NCBI GenBank assembly: GCA_003513895.1
Contig: DOSU01000163.1
Span: 1 to 5,285, forward strand
DNA length: 5,285 nucleotides
Reading direction: 5' to 3'
DNA from: Rikenellaceae bacterium
Lineage (GTDB): Bacteria > Bacteroidota > Bacteroidia > Bacteroidales > UBA932
A program made the translations under genes and the position numbers. Positions 1 through 5,256 of the stretch are shown here, piece by piece. The stretch's first letter is position 1, and each line of letters begins with the position of its first letter. The notes below the pieces were generated by a model that worked only from the letters and a program-made list of their open reading frames with translations, did not search any database and was not told the origin of the DNA.

Positions 1-1029
1 AAAATCGTTCTCGTCCCCACCATTAAAGGTTGGTTTTACACTTACCACAGTAAATGGTACAGCATCGTTGTTGTCAGATGTCTCATCCGGTACTTTATAG
101 GTGTCTTTATCGGAGTCAATCAATTTGTCTTCACTTTGTGTCTGCTCAGTGACCGTTGGTGTCTCCTTTTTATTTTTACATGATATCACAGCAAAAATTG
201 CGGTGACAAGTAGAACTACAATCAGGACGCTTCCAAAAGATGTCCTTGTTTTAATTAAATTTTCCATTTTTTTAAATCTTTTAATAGTTAATGAATTATG
301 TAACCTGTTAGTGACCGATGGAGAGAACCCGAACTGCAGGTTCAGTATTATTGTCTGATACTCTTCAATATTAATTCCCCTTTCAATTACATCTCCGTCT
401 GCCTGATACTCGTGAACAGATATAAGTGATTTTCGGAGAAAATATATAAAGGGGTTGAACCATTGAACAATTTTAATTAACGAAATCAAAACAATATCAA
501 ATGAGTGACCTCTTTGAATGTGAGAAGATTCATGATAAAGAATTGCCTTTAAAAAGCTCTCGCTTAATCCCTTGTGAATATATATTGAGTTAAAAAAAGA
601 GAAGGGCGAAGAGATTTTATTACTCTTAATTACTATAATGCCGTTTTCCCGGCTTTTCTCTCCGTTTAAACTGACTATTAAAAGTAATAGTTGTTGAAAC
701 ACAAAATTAACAGCGAACAAAGAGGAAATTGTCCAGAAAAGAATACCCCACCCCTGTCCTGAAATATTTTGCCAGAATCCGGTTGAAGAAGGACTATATC
801 CCGTGCCTGATCCATATACCAACAGTTCGGGGATAGACAATCCAATAAAAGATGTTTGCTGTACAGGAACATTTATAAGCGGAAAAATTACAGTGAAAAG
901 AGATGCAATCAACAGATATCCCCTTTGAAACCCGTAGCTTCCTCCTGATTGAACAACCAGTTTAAAAAGAAGCCAGAAAAGTGCTCCGCAAATTAGCGAT
1001 TCTGTGATATAACCCAGCAATGTTGTCAT
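1..1029 (-). CDS. M56 family (BlaR1-like) membrane metalloprotease, C-terminus cut by window edge
   Basis: The frame is open from ATG (1029) through base 1, giving 343 codons with no stop, so the gene is partial at its 3' end. Predicted order: membrane segments near residues 4-26, 37-56 and 92-119; a zinc-protease motif HESSH at 166-170, followed by RGHSFD; a hydrophobic stretch 179-198; the M56-typical HEYQAD at 206-211, likely to supply the third metal ligand; a final membrane segment 266-283; then a polar, charged tail. The last residues (K332-P-T-F-N-G-G338) resemble the start of the TonB C-terminal domain often carried by Bacteroidota M56 proteins. In the BlaR1/MecR1 family the protease responds to an outside signal and inactivates a BlaI-type repressor. 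The repressor gene lies 16 bp upstream, so the two form an operon. The start has no Shine-Dalgarno. The family call is secure; the stimulus and substrate are inference. Confidence 0.9.
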   Translation of the reverse strand, partial: MTTLLGYITESLICGALFWLLFKLVVQSGGSYGFQRGYLLIASLFTVIFPLINVPVQQTSFIGLSIPELLVYGSGTGYSPSSTGFWQNISGQGWGILFWTISSLFAVNFVFQQLLLLIVSLNGEKSRENGIIVIKSNKISSPFSFFNSIYIHKGLSESFLKAILYHESSHIQRGHSFDIVLISLIKIVQWFNPFIYFLRKSLISVHEYQADGDVIERGINIEEYQTIILNLQFGFSPSVTNRLHNSLTIKRFKKMENLIKTRTSFGSVLIVVLLVTAIFAVISCKNKKETPTVTEQTQSEDKLIDSDKDTYKVPDETSDNNDAVPFTVVSVKPTFNGGDENDF

Positions 1030-1045
1030 ATTTATAAATATTAAA

Positions 1046-1426
1046 TTACTGTTTGTTTTTTGAAATAATCTCCATTATTTCGTCGGCCTCTTTAAGTGTG
1101 ATTCCCTCTTTCTTTGAAAGAAATGAAACCATATTTGATACCGAACCGGAGAAAAATGATGAAAGCACATTTCCCATATAAGATTTTACATAAGTTTCTT
1201 TTTCAACTGCCGGAAAGTACTGATGAGATTTTCCGAAAGTCCTGTGGGAAACAAATCCTTTAGTTTCAAGTATCCGTACAATTGTGGAAACTGTATTATA
1301 TGCCGGTTTTGGTTCCTGCATCTCCTCAATAAGCTCATTAACAAATGCCTGATCCTTTTTCCAAAGAAGTTGCATTATCTGAAGTTCCGCCTTGGTTAGT
1401 TCTCTTATTTCCTTTTTGGTTTTCAT
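1046..1426 (-). CDS. BlaI/MecI/CopY family transcriptional repressor
   Basis: A 126-residue protein of normal family length (Penicillinase_R family). The N-terminal winged helix begins with LTKAELQIMQLLW (10-22). The recognition helix region is PAYNTVSTIVRILETKGFV (41-59), with the wing at about 60-72 (HRTFGKSHQYF). The C-terminal half (about 75-126) is the helical dimerisation domain. In staphylococcal BlaI/MecI the repressor is cut between Asn101 and Phe102; the equivalent place here appears to be Ser101-Phe102 in NMVSFLSKKE. It is the first gene of an operon with the M56 protease, and the AACTA/TAGTT half-sites upstream suggest self-repression. Pairs of this kind control beta-lactamase genes in some bacteria, but no such gene is visible here, so no specific symbol is assigned. 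Confidence 0.93.
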   Translation of the reverse strand: MKTKKEIRELTKAELQIMQLLWKKDQAFVNELIEEMQEPKPAYNTVSTIVRILETKGFVSHRTFGKSHQYFPAVEKETYVKSYMGNVLSSFFSGSVSNMVSFLSKKEGITLKEADEIMEIISKNKQ

Positions 1427-1451
1427 AGGTTTTAAAATTTACACAAAATAA

Positions 1452-1487
1452 AACTACCTGTTTAGTTATTTAACTATAGTATTAGTT
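1452..1487. promoter_or_regulatory. Candidate BlaI operator: two AACTA-N6-TAGTT sites
   Basis: Two identical dyads are visible: AACTA-N6-TAGTT at 1452-1467 and again at 1472-1487, exactly 20 bp apart. The half-sites between them form a further perfect palindrome, TAGTTATTTAACTA (1463-1476). The four half-sites start at 1452, 1463, 1472 and 1483, about one helical turn apart. BlaI-family dimers bind such dyads in their own promoters, and this array covers the proposed -7 element. That it is bound by the adjacent repressor is inference. Confidence 0.6.
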
Positions 1488-1505
1488 CATCTCTCTGCAT
1501 GCAAA
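1474..1505 (-). promoter_or_regulatory. Probable promoter of the BlaI/M56 operon
   Basis: On the minus strand a TTTG (1505-1502) is followed after 20 nt by TACTATAG (1481-1474), which matches the Bacteroidota -7 consensus TAnnTTTG at four of its six defined positions. The spacing is normal for a -33/-7 pair. Transcription would start near 1468, leaving a leader of about 40 nt before the ATG at 1426. The -7 element lies within the repressor half-site array. The promoter call is inference from motif and placement. Confidence 0.5.
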
Positions 1506-1529
1506 AAAAAGGCCACAAATTAATGGGCC
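1503..1529 (-). terminator. Rho-independent terminator of the lipoprotein gene
   Basis: On the minus strand GGCC (1529-1526) pairs with GGCC (1514-1511). With one C bulged, the stem extends by an A-T and a T-G pair around a six-base loop. It is followed directly by eight T residues (1510-1503). It lies about 30 bp past the stop of the lipoprotein gene and just ahead of the BlaI promoter, so it separates the two transcription units. The stem is short, but the T-run is strong. Confidence 0.65.
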
Positions 1530-1559
1530 GGATTGTTTAATAAATCTACAAAAAGCAAA

Positions 1560-1988
1560 CTAGTCTTCTGCCATTTTTCGACCGCTAAAAGCAACAACCA
1601 TTGGGACCCCGGTAACGTTAATGTTGATTGTCATATTCATATTGAATCCGTCGCTTGTTCCGGTAACTTGCGCATCAATGCCGGGGAGCAGGTTTCCTGT
1701 GAAGTCAATAGAGTAACCGGAGGTTGTATTCGTAATATTGACAAGAGGAATAATTAAATCCTGCCCGGACAACAATGGAAAATCTATCAATGTAATTACA
1801 CCTTTACCCAAAACAGGTCCGGCGACTACAACAGGGGAGCTTTCCGGCGTTTCCGTTCCCGGAATGGTTATTTTACCATAATATGCTCCTGCAATAGGTT
1901 CCTTTCCAAGTTTATCACATGAAGAAATAGAAAATATTCCTGAAATGACAATAAACGATACAAGTATTGTTCTAATATTCAGTTTCAT
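1560..1988 (-). CDS. Small secreted lipoprotein, possibly calycin-like
   Basis: The chosen ATG (1988) gives 142 residues and begins MKLNIR, followed by a hydrophobic stretch and the lipobox I-S-S-C (Cys24), a textbook type II signal peptide. The frame extends 14 codons further up to another ATG (2030), but that would put an unrelated polar segment before the signal. The mature part is rich in beta-strand-like alternation, Gly, Thr and Ile, with only about 118 residues and no other cysteine. It opens with IAGAYYGKITIPG and closes with VVAFSGRK. This layout recalls the calycin-like/DUF4840-type small lipoproteins of Bacteroidota, but the match is by general pattern only. It is probably anchored in the outer membrane; its function is unknown. 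It has its own terminator and is divergent from the TIGR02757 gene. Confidence 0.8.
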   Translation of the reverse strand: MKLNIRTILVSFIVISGIFSISSCDKLGKEPIAGAYYGKITIPGTETPESSPVVVAGPVLGKGVITLIDFPLLSGQDLIIPLVNITNTTSGYSIDFTGNLLPGIDAQVTGTSDGFNMNMTININVTGVPMVVAFSGRKMAED

Positions 1989-2067
1989 AGACCAGTAACA
2001 TTTAATACAAATTTGTTCTCTATACAGCAAAGTTAATTAAAACTAAAATAGAGGACTATAAATTTCA

Positions 2068-2075
2068 TAAATTTG
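2068..2075 (+). promoter_or_regulatory. Bacteroidota -7 element for the TIGR02757 gene
   Basis: TAAATTTG matches TAnnTTTG exactly and ends 17 bp before the ATG at 2093. Transcription would start near 2082, giving a very short leader. No convincing TTTG -33 box is seen at the usual distance. The 104-bp divergent gap (1989-2092) should also hold the promoter of the lipoprotein gene. On the minus strand a near-match (CAAATTTG, 2016-2009) is present, but its spacing to the nearest TTTG is too short to call. Confidence 0.5.
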
Positions 2076-2092
2076 AACATTAATTTAAAAAA

Positions 2093-2800
2093 ATGGAGTA
2101 TCACGAAATTTCTGAAAGATTAACACATCTTGCTGCAAAATACAACTCACCCGAATTTTTCATAAATGACCCGGTTGCTATTCCCAAACACTTTTTCGAT
2201 CTTTTCAAAAAAGGAGAGGCGACTCTTCAGGATATTGAAATTTCTGCAGTAATTTCGGCACATCTGGCCTGGGGAAGAAGAGATATGATCGTACGGGATT
2301 GCAAAAGAGCTATGGAGGAAATGAATTGGAAACCCTATGACTATGTTATAAAAGGAATCTACCGAAGCGATGATAAAAGCCTGCACAGAACAATAAAATG
2401 GAGTGAATTCGGCGGCATTTGCTCCCGACTAAGGGATTTTTACTCAACCTCCGTTTCAATAGAATTAATGACTCCAATTCAAATAAGGGAGAGGATATAC
2501 GGAAAAAAAATTGACAAAAAAGCTGCCAACAAAAAAATTCATATGCTTAGAAGATGGATGGTAAGGGACGATGGAATAGTTGATATAGGCATATGGAAAA
2601 ATATTCCTGTTACGGAGCTGATTATACCCCTTGACGTTCACGTTCACCGAAGTGCACTTGAGTTGGGAATTACAAAAAGAAAAAGTGCCGATATTGTAAC
2701 TGCGGAGGAGATCACAGGTTTTCTAAAAAAAGTTTTTCCAAACGATCCGTGTCTTGGCGATTTCGCTCTTTTTGCTTATGCCGCATCGCAAAATAATTAG
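2093..2800 (+). CDS. TIGR02757 (DUF2400) family protein
   Basis: A 235-residue cytosolic protein, close to the usual family length. Family landmarks are all present in order: NDPVAIPKHF (25-34), the ISAHLAWGRRDMI block (54-66), DYVIKGIY (83-90), a histidine-arginine HRT (98-100), RRWMVRDDGIVDIGIW (153-168), IPLDVHVHRSALELGI (178-193) and PNDPCLGDFALF (216-227). The family has no established function. The segment PLDVHVHR resembles the VDTH-containing catalytic stretch of helix-hairpin-helix DNA glycosylases, which hints at DNA repair, but this is only a motif likeness. The gene starts a plus-strand series. The next gene begins 27 bp after its stop but has its own -7 element, so co-transcription is uncertain. 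There is no Shine-Dalgarno before the ATG, only an A-rich stretch. Confidence 0.92.
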   Translation: MEYHEISERLTHLAAKYNSPEFFINDPVAIPKHFFDLFKKGEATLQDIEISAVISAHLAWGRRDMIVRDCKRAMEEMNWKPYDYVIKGIYRSDDKSLHRTIKWSEFGGICSRLRDFYSTSVSIELMTPIQIRERIYGKKIDKKAANKKIHMLRRWMVRDDGIVDIGIWKNIPVTELIIPLDVHVHRSALELGITKRKSADIVTAEEITGFLKKVFPNDPCLGDFALFAYAASQNN

Positions 2801-2808
2801 TATATTTG
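2801..2808 (+). promoter_or_regulatory. Bacteroidota -7 element for the zeta-like gene
   Basis: TATATTTG matches TAnnTTTG exactly, directly after the TAG of the preceding gene and 19 bp before the ATG at 2828. A TTTG at 2771-2774 is 26 nt upstream, longer than the usual spacing, so the -33 half is weak. It suggests the toxin-like pair can be transcribed on its own. Confidence 0.5.
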
Positions 2809-2827
2809 AGGATTACACAACACGCGA

Positions 2828-3409
2828 ATGCCTAAATTATATATTATATCCGGATGTAATGGTGCAGGAAAAACTACTGCTTCTTATACGATTCTGCCGG
2901 AAATGCTCCATTGCAAAGAGTTTGTAAATGCCGATGAAATTGCCAAAGGGCTCTCCCCTTTCAAACCGGAAAGTGTATCGATTCAGGCAGGGAAAATTAT
3001 GATTGCAAGAATCCAAAATCTAATTTCCGACGGTACAGATTTTGCTATTGAAACAACGCTGGCTACCCGAACTCATGCAAAAGTTATTAAATTTGCACAG
3101 GAAAATGGATATAAAGTTACACTTTTATTTTTTTGGCTGAGTGTACCGAACCTTGCTGTTGAGAGAGTTAAGATGAGAGTAGCCTCAGGAGGACATAATA
3201 TTGAAGAAAAAACTATAAGAAGACGATACGATATTGGATTAAAACACTTATTTTCGCTCTATATTCCGTTGTGTGAATACTGGATGATAATAAACAACTC
3301 TACTATACCCCAGGAGTTGATTGCAGAGGGCGGGAAAGCGATGGAAGAAAAGATTTACAATAAACCTACCTACAACAAAATAGCTAATTATGAGCGAACT
3401 AGAGACTAG
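2828..3409 (+). CDS. Zeta-toxin-like P-loop ATPase/kinase (COG4185 type)
   Basis: A 193-residue single-domain P-loop protein. The Walker A motif is GCNGAGKTT (9-17). FVNADEIAKGL (32-42) carries an Asp (D36) placed like the substrate-binding acid of zeta kinases. FAIETTLATRTH (72-83) has the conserved Glu75. ERVKMRVASGGHNIEEKTIRRRY (112-134) is the arginine-rich, GGH-containing lid typical of the COG4185 'predicted ABC-type ATPase/zeta toxin' group. Zeta toxins phosphorylate UDP-N-acetylglucosamine-type sugars; for this branch the substrate is not known, and binding of another small molecule is possible. The end of the gene overlaps the next, 51-codon ORF by 20 bp, which suggests translational coupling and a toxin-antitoxin pair. 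Family membership is secure; toxicity is inference. Confidence 0.88.
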   Translation: MPKLYIISGCNGAGKTTASYTILPEMLHCKEFVNADEIAKGLSPFKPESVSIQAGKIMIARIQNLISDGTDFAIETTLATRTHAKVIKFAQENGYKVTLLFFWLSVPNLAVERVKMRVASGGHNIEEKTIRRRYDIGLKHLFSLYIPLCEYWMIINNSTIPQELIAEGGKAMEEKIYNKPTYNKIANYERTRD

Positions 3410-3545
3410 AGAGCTACGACAAAACATTCTCAATGGCTTAAACATCGCATTTCACAGACTAATTCAGGAGAAAAAAAAGAACAACTCCGAACTTGCTTTT
3501 TCCAACAGGGGAAAAGTCGTTAAAGTAAAGGCTACCGAGCTGTAA
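3390..3545 (+). CDS. Short protein coupled to the zeta-like gene, candidate antitoxin
   Basis: A 51-residue frame beginning MSELETRELRQNI and ending KVKATEL. It starts inside the last codons of the zeta-like gene (20-bp overlap, +1 frame) and stops 24 bp before the M14 gene. Residues 3-30 look like one amphipathic helix (NILNGLNIAFHRLIQEKK). The rest (SELAFSNRGKVVKVKA, 33-48) looks like two short strands joined by the NRG turn. It is basic in the middle and has no signal peptide or cysteine. Its size, overlap and partner match an antitoxin or accessory of zeta-like kinases, here in toxin-first order. I recall similar short proteins beside COG4185 genes in Bacteroidota, but no function is established. 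It could also regulate the ATPase without being an antitoxin. Confidence 0.72.
   Translation: MSELETRELRQNILNGLNIAFHRLIQEKKKNNSELAFSNRGKVVKVKATEL
3398..3411 (+). repeat. Tandem 7-bp repeat ACTAGAG x2 over the zeta stop codon
   Basis: Two perfect adjacent copies of ACTAGAG (3398-3404 and 3405-3411) span the TAG stop (3407-3409) of the zeta-like gene, inside the overlap with the small ORF. Loss of one copy would remove the stop and put the zeta-like frame in register with the small ORF. Such short repeats also occur by chance. Confidence 0.6.
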
Positions 3546-3569
3546 TACTGCTACTTAAAATTTCAAGAA

Positions 3570-5126
3570 ATGCCGAAAAAATTTATCTGCATGCTACTGC
3601 CTACGTTGTTTTGCAGTAGTATTCTTTTTTCACAAATTCGAATATCAACAGAGTTTGAGTCAGGGAGCATCGGTAAATATGAGTTTATAGACTCCGCAAA
3701 AATAAAGACTTCGGACACAGATTCTCTTAAAATTTACTCTGTTAACATCTTCTCCAGGTTCGACCCGCTTAATCCGGTTGACACTACTTTGCGGCCAAGT
3801 GCAAGATGGTATTATTTCAGAATGGATGGTGTAAAGGGAAAGCAGATTTTTTTAAACATAAAGAATTCTGAAGCAATAAGACCATTTTACAGCTATGACG
3901 GAATAAATTTCAAAAGGTTTGATGCATCTGAAAACATTAACCGAGGCCAGATTTTCAAAGTTTTCCAGAAAGATACTGTTTACATAAGTCATTATATTCC
4001 ATATACATATTCAAGAAACCAGGCAAAAATTGGCGAATGGGCTCAAAAGTCATTTGTAAAGGTGGAAGAGATCGGAAAAAGCCTCAACGGACTGGCAGTG
4101 GATATGCTCACAATTACAGACTCTTCAATCCCGGACAAAGGCAAAAAGAGAGTATGGATTCACGGACGCTCCCACCCCAGTGAACAGCCGGCAAACTGGC
4201 ATCTTGAAGCGCTCATTGAGAACATTGTTGCAGATACTCCCCATGCAAGAGATATAAGGCGTAAATCAATATTTTACTTAGTTCCCATGATTAACCCCGA
4301 TGGAGTTGCAGGCGGCTACTCACGTTCCACTTCAACAGGAGTAAATATTGAGATAAACTGGGACAGACCGGATTCACTTACAATGCCTGAAGTAAAACTT
4401 CTCAAGAAGAAGATTTCGCAACTTACATCAGAAGCTCCATTTGATCTGTTTTTGAATATGCATTCTCAGATTGCCAATTCTGCAACCTATTGGATACATA
4501 CGGCAAAATCTACAAACGAAAGGTTTTTGAGTAAGCAGATACTGCTTTCGGCACTGACTATGGGAAATAGAGATCTTTATTCTCCGAAGAATCAGAGTTT
4601 TTCCGATATGGGATCAAGATACCCCGAGGGTTGGATATGGAATCAGTTCGGAGAAAAAACACTCCCTATTACATTTGAAACTCCTTACACTTACTTCAAT
4701 GAAAACCCTGCCGGAGAATGGGTTTCCACCGAGAGTCTCGCGGCTCTTGGACTGAACTCTTTCAATGCCATTTACGACTATTTGAAAATCGAAGGTAGTT
4801 CAAGAGTAATCATCGAACCGGTTAGATTTTCAACAAGAAAATGGGAAAATATTCCGGACAACAGTAAAGTTTTTTTTGGCGACAGTTTTCTTAAAAGTAA
4901 AAAAGAAAAATCAAAAATTACCTTTACCAGACAATACCTTGAAAAAGGGAATTATCGTTTATTTAAGTGGGTCGTTGGTCCATCTGGCACAACATTCGGC
5001 GAAAGAGAAAACAGTTGGGAGGAGATAGGATACGTGATTCAGAGCAAAAACGGTAGATTCACATGGAGAACAAATAATCTGGTGATTGGCGAGAGTGTGG
5101 ATGCGATTCTGCTTATAAGAGATTAG
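3570..5126 (+). CDS. Secreted M14 family zinc metallocarboxypeptidase
   Basis: A 518-residue protein with an N-terminal signal peptide (basic MPKK, hydrophobic core, cleavage likely around FSQ, residues 20-22), so it acts in the periplasm or outside. Residues about 23-165 form a beta-rich N-terminal domain like that found before the catalytic domain in cytosolic-carboxypeptidase-type M14 enzymes (RWYYFRMDG at 79-87, FYSYDG at 106-111). The catalytic domain (about 166-405) shows zinc ligands H202 and E205 in HPSE, NPDG (242-245), R252, the third ligand H298 in LNMHSQ, and the catalytic E370 in ITFETPY; the spacings fit carboxypeptidase A. The usual Asn-Arg pair (NR in GVDxNRNW) is replaced by Glu261-Ile262 in GVNIEINWD, so specificity is probably altered. 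A C-terminal region of about 105 residues is probably beta-rich and unrecognised. The start is 24 bp after the small ORF, and no separate promoter is obvious. Confidence 0.9.
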   Translation: MPKKFICMLLPTLFCSSILFSQIRISTEFESGSIGKYEFIDSAKIKTSDTDSLKIYSVNIFSRFDPLNPVDTTLRPSARWYYFRMDGVKGKQIFLNIKNSEAIRPFYSYDGINFKRFDASENINRGQIFKVFQKDTVYISHYIPYTYSRNQAKIGEWAQKSFVKVEEIGKSLNGLAVDMLTITDSSIPDKGKKRVWIHGRSHPSEQPANWHLEALIENIVADTPHARDIRRKSIFYLVPMINPDGVAGGYSRSTSTGVNIEINWDRPDSLTMPEVKLLKKKISQLTSEAPFDLFLNMHSQIANSATYWIHTAKSTNERFLSKQILLSALTMGNRDLYSPKNQSFSDMGSRYPEGWIWNQFGEKTLPITFETPYTYFNENPAGEWVSTESLAALGLNSFNAIYDYLKIEGSSRVIIEPVRFSTRKWENIPDNSKVFFGDSFLKSKKEKSKITFTRQYLEKGNYRLFKWVVGPSGTTFGERENSWEEIGYVIQSKNGRFTWRTNNLVIGESVDAILLIRD

Positions 5127-5141
5127 CAGTCCTTTGCATCT

Positions 5142-5165
5142 GGCAAAAAGCAAAATTATTTTGCC
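5142..5165. repeat. Inverted repeat between the M14 gene and the tRNA
   Basis: GGCAAAA (5142-5148) is complementary to TTTTGCC (5159-5165). A competing hairpin uses GCAAAA (5150-5155) with TTTTGC (5159-5164) around a three-base TTA loop. It lies 15 bp past the M14 stop and abuts the tRNA -7 element. The stem is A/T-rich and lacks a T-tail, so it is at best a weak terminator; an operator role is also possible. Confidence 0.45.
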
Positions 5166-5173
5166 TATATTTG
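5166..5173 (+). promoter_or_regulatory. Bacteroidota -7 element for tRNA-Gly
   Basis: TATATTTG matches TAnnTTTG exactly and ends 10 bp before the first base of the tRNA, so transcription would begin close to the mature 5' end. The nearest clear TTTG upstream (5133-5136) is 29 nt away, which is too far for a standard -33 box. Confidence 0.6.
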
Positions 5174-5183
5174 CACAACAGTT

Positions 5184-5256
5184 GCGGAAATAGCTCAGTT
5201 GGTAGAGCATCAGCTTCCCAAGCTGAGGGTCGCGAGTTCGAGCCTCGTTTCCCGCT
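5184..5256 (+). tRNA. tRNA-Gly, anticodon CCC
   Basis: A full cloverleaf can be folded. Acceptor arm 5184-5190 with 5249-5255; D stem GCTC/GAGC (5193-5196, 5205-5208) with loop AGTTGGTA; anticodon stem TCAGC/GCTGA (5210-5214, 5222-5226) with loop TTCCCAA, anticodon CCC at 5217-5219; variable loop GGGTC; T stem GCGAG/CTCGT (one G-U pair) with loop TTCGAGC. The discriminator base is T (5256), as expected for bacterial glycine tRNAs. CCA is not encoded and would be added after transcription. It reads GGG codons. The fifth acceptor pair is an A-C mismatch (5188/5251). Confidence 0.95.

Noticed and set aside
101..358. Plus-strand frame of 85 codons
   Set aside because: It lies entirely opposite the continuous M56 coding frame and shows no family motif.
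678..872. Minus-strand frame of 64 codons
   Set aside because: It is in a different frame from the M56 gene that covers the same bases, and its protein has no recognisable features.
1..1029. Possibility that the M56 gene is a pseudogene
   Set aside because: The frame is uninterrupted for 343 codons with all motifs in one frame; it is only cut by the window edge.
1533..1757. Plus-strand frame of 74 codons
   Set aside because: It is antisense to the lipoprotein gene, which has a clear signal peptide and lipobox.
1989..2030. Longer start for the lipoprotein gene
   Set aside because: The 14 extra residues (MLYREQICIKCYWS) would sit before a complete signal peptide, so the ATG at 1988 is preferred.
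2147..2647. Minus-strand frames within the TIGR02757 gene
   Set aside because: The plus strand carries all family motifs of TIGR02757; the minus frames are shadows.
3248..3445. Minus-strand frame across the zeta/small ORF junction
   Set aside because: It is antisense to both better-supported plus-strand genes and shows no motif.
4959..5210. Minus-strand frame of 83 codons at the right end
   Set aside because: It runs antisense through the M14 C-terminus and into the tRNA gene.
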